From the NCBI GenBank assembly GCA_945877965.1, contig CAMCTH010000386.1, positions 1 to 5,164 on the forward strand: a stretch of 5,164 nucleotides of DNA. Direction: 5' to 3'. Both the position numbers and the translations under genes were made by a program. Below the pieces are notes generated by a model. The model saw only the letters and a program-made list of their open reading frames with translations, did not search any database and was not told where the DNA came from. Shown one piece after another: positions 5,093-5,164 of the stretch; the stretch's first letter is position 1, and each line of letters starts with the position of its first letter. The DNA is from Planctomicrobium piriforme (GTDB lineage Bacteria; Planctomycetota; Planctomycetia; Pirellulales; PNKZ01).

Positions 5093-5164
5093 TTATTCCG
5101 GCAGCTTGATATCGGCGATCCATAACTGGCTCGCGTGATCCGGCGTGCGGCCGGTCGTCCACAT
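5093..5164 (-). CDS. C-terminal end of an unrecognised protein (runs off the right edge)
   Basis: Read on the minus strand from the window edge, the frame codes for MWTTGRTPDHASQLWIADI followed by KLPE and stops at TAA (5095-5093). The Met at the very edge is not necessarily the start. The phrase QLWIADIKLPE looks like the last strand of a secreted or beta-rich protein, but 23 residues are too few to name a family. The gene would be convergent with the ATPase gene, separated by the palindrome at 4989-5081. A spurious frame cannot be excluded; the protein-like composition and the stop just beyond the repeat make a real C-terminus more likely. Confidence 0.5.
   Translation of the reverse strand: MWTTGRTPDHASQLWIADIKLPE

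Overview
The window looks like a piece of a GC-rich bacterial chromosome with well-spaced genes and repeat-rich intergenic regions. The intergenic repeat words, the protein flavour and the single-domain KaiC-like ATPase suggest Planctomycetota (Pirellulales-like). That is inference from style; no marker gene proves it.

Layout from left to right. A class I SAM-dependent methyltransferase runs leftwards off the window edge (299 to 1, minus). It is divergent from a type I NAD-dependent glyceraldehyde-3-phosphate dehydrogenase (513-1556, plus). The spacer between them holds a long imperfect palindrome (318-379) and a good sigma-70-type promoter (397-425). GAPDH is followed by a double-hairpin element (1566-1623) and then by a long hairpin with a seven-T tail (1646-1726), the probable terminator. 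Convergent to GAPDH is a small unrecognised gene (1763-2227, minus, 154 aa). About 590 bases without a convincing gene follow (2228-2813), containing one more hairpin-type repeat. Then come, on the plus strand, a fold-type III PLP enzyme of the D-threonine aldolase / D-serine dehydratase family (2814-3932), an imperfect palindrome (3968-4038) and a KaiC/RecA-like ATPase (4078-4980). A 93-bp palindrome (4989-5081) separates that gene from the last 23 codons of a convergent minus-strand gene entering from the right edge (5093-5164).

The genes do not form an obvious pathway or operon. GAPDH is central glycolysis, the PLP enzyme is probably beta-hydroxy-D-amino-acid metabolism, and the ATPase and the small protein have no assigned role. 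The spacers are the most striking part. Four of them carry palindromes of unrelated sequence but shared design: each arm is a run of short degenerate tandem units (14, 8, 10-11 and 9 nt), and the two arms together form a long imperfect hairpin. Two further hairpin elements lie at 1566-1623 and 2348-2399. No CRISPR array, tRNA, rRNA, transposase or defence system was seen.
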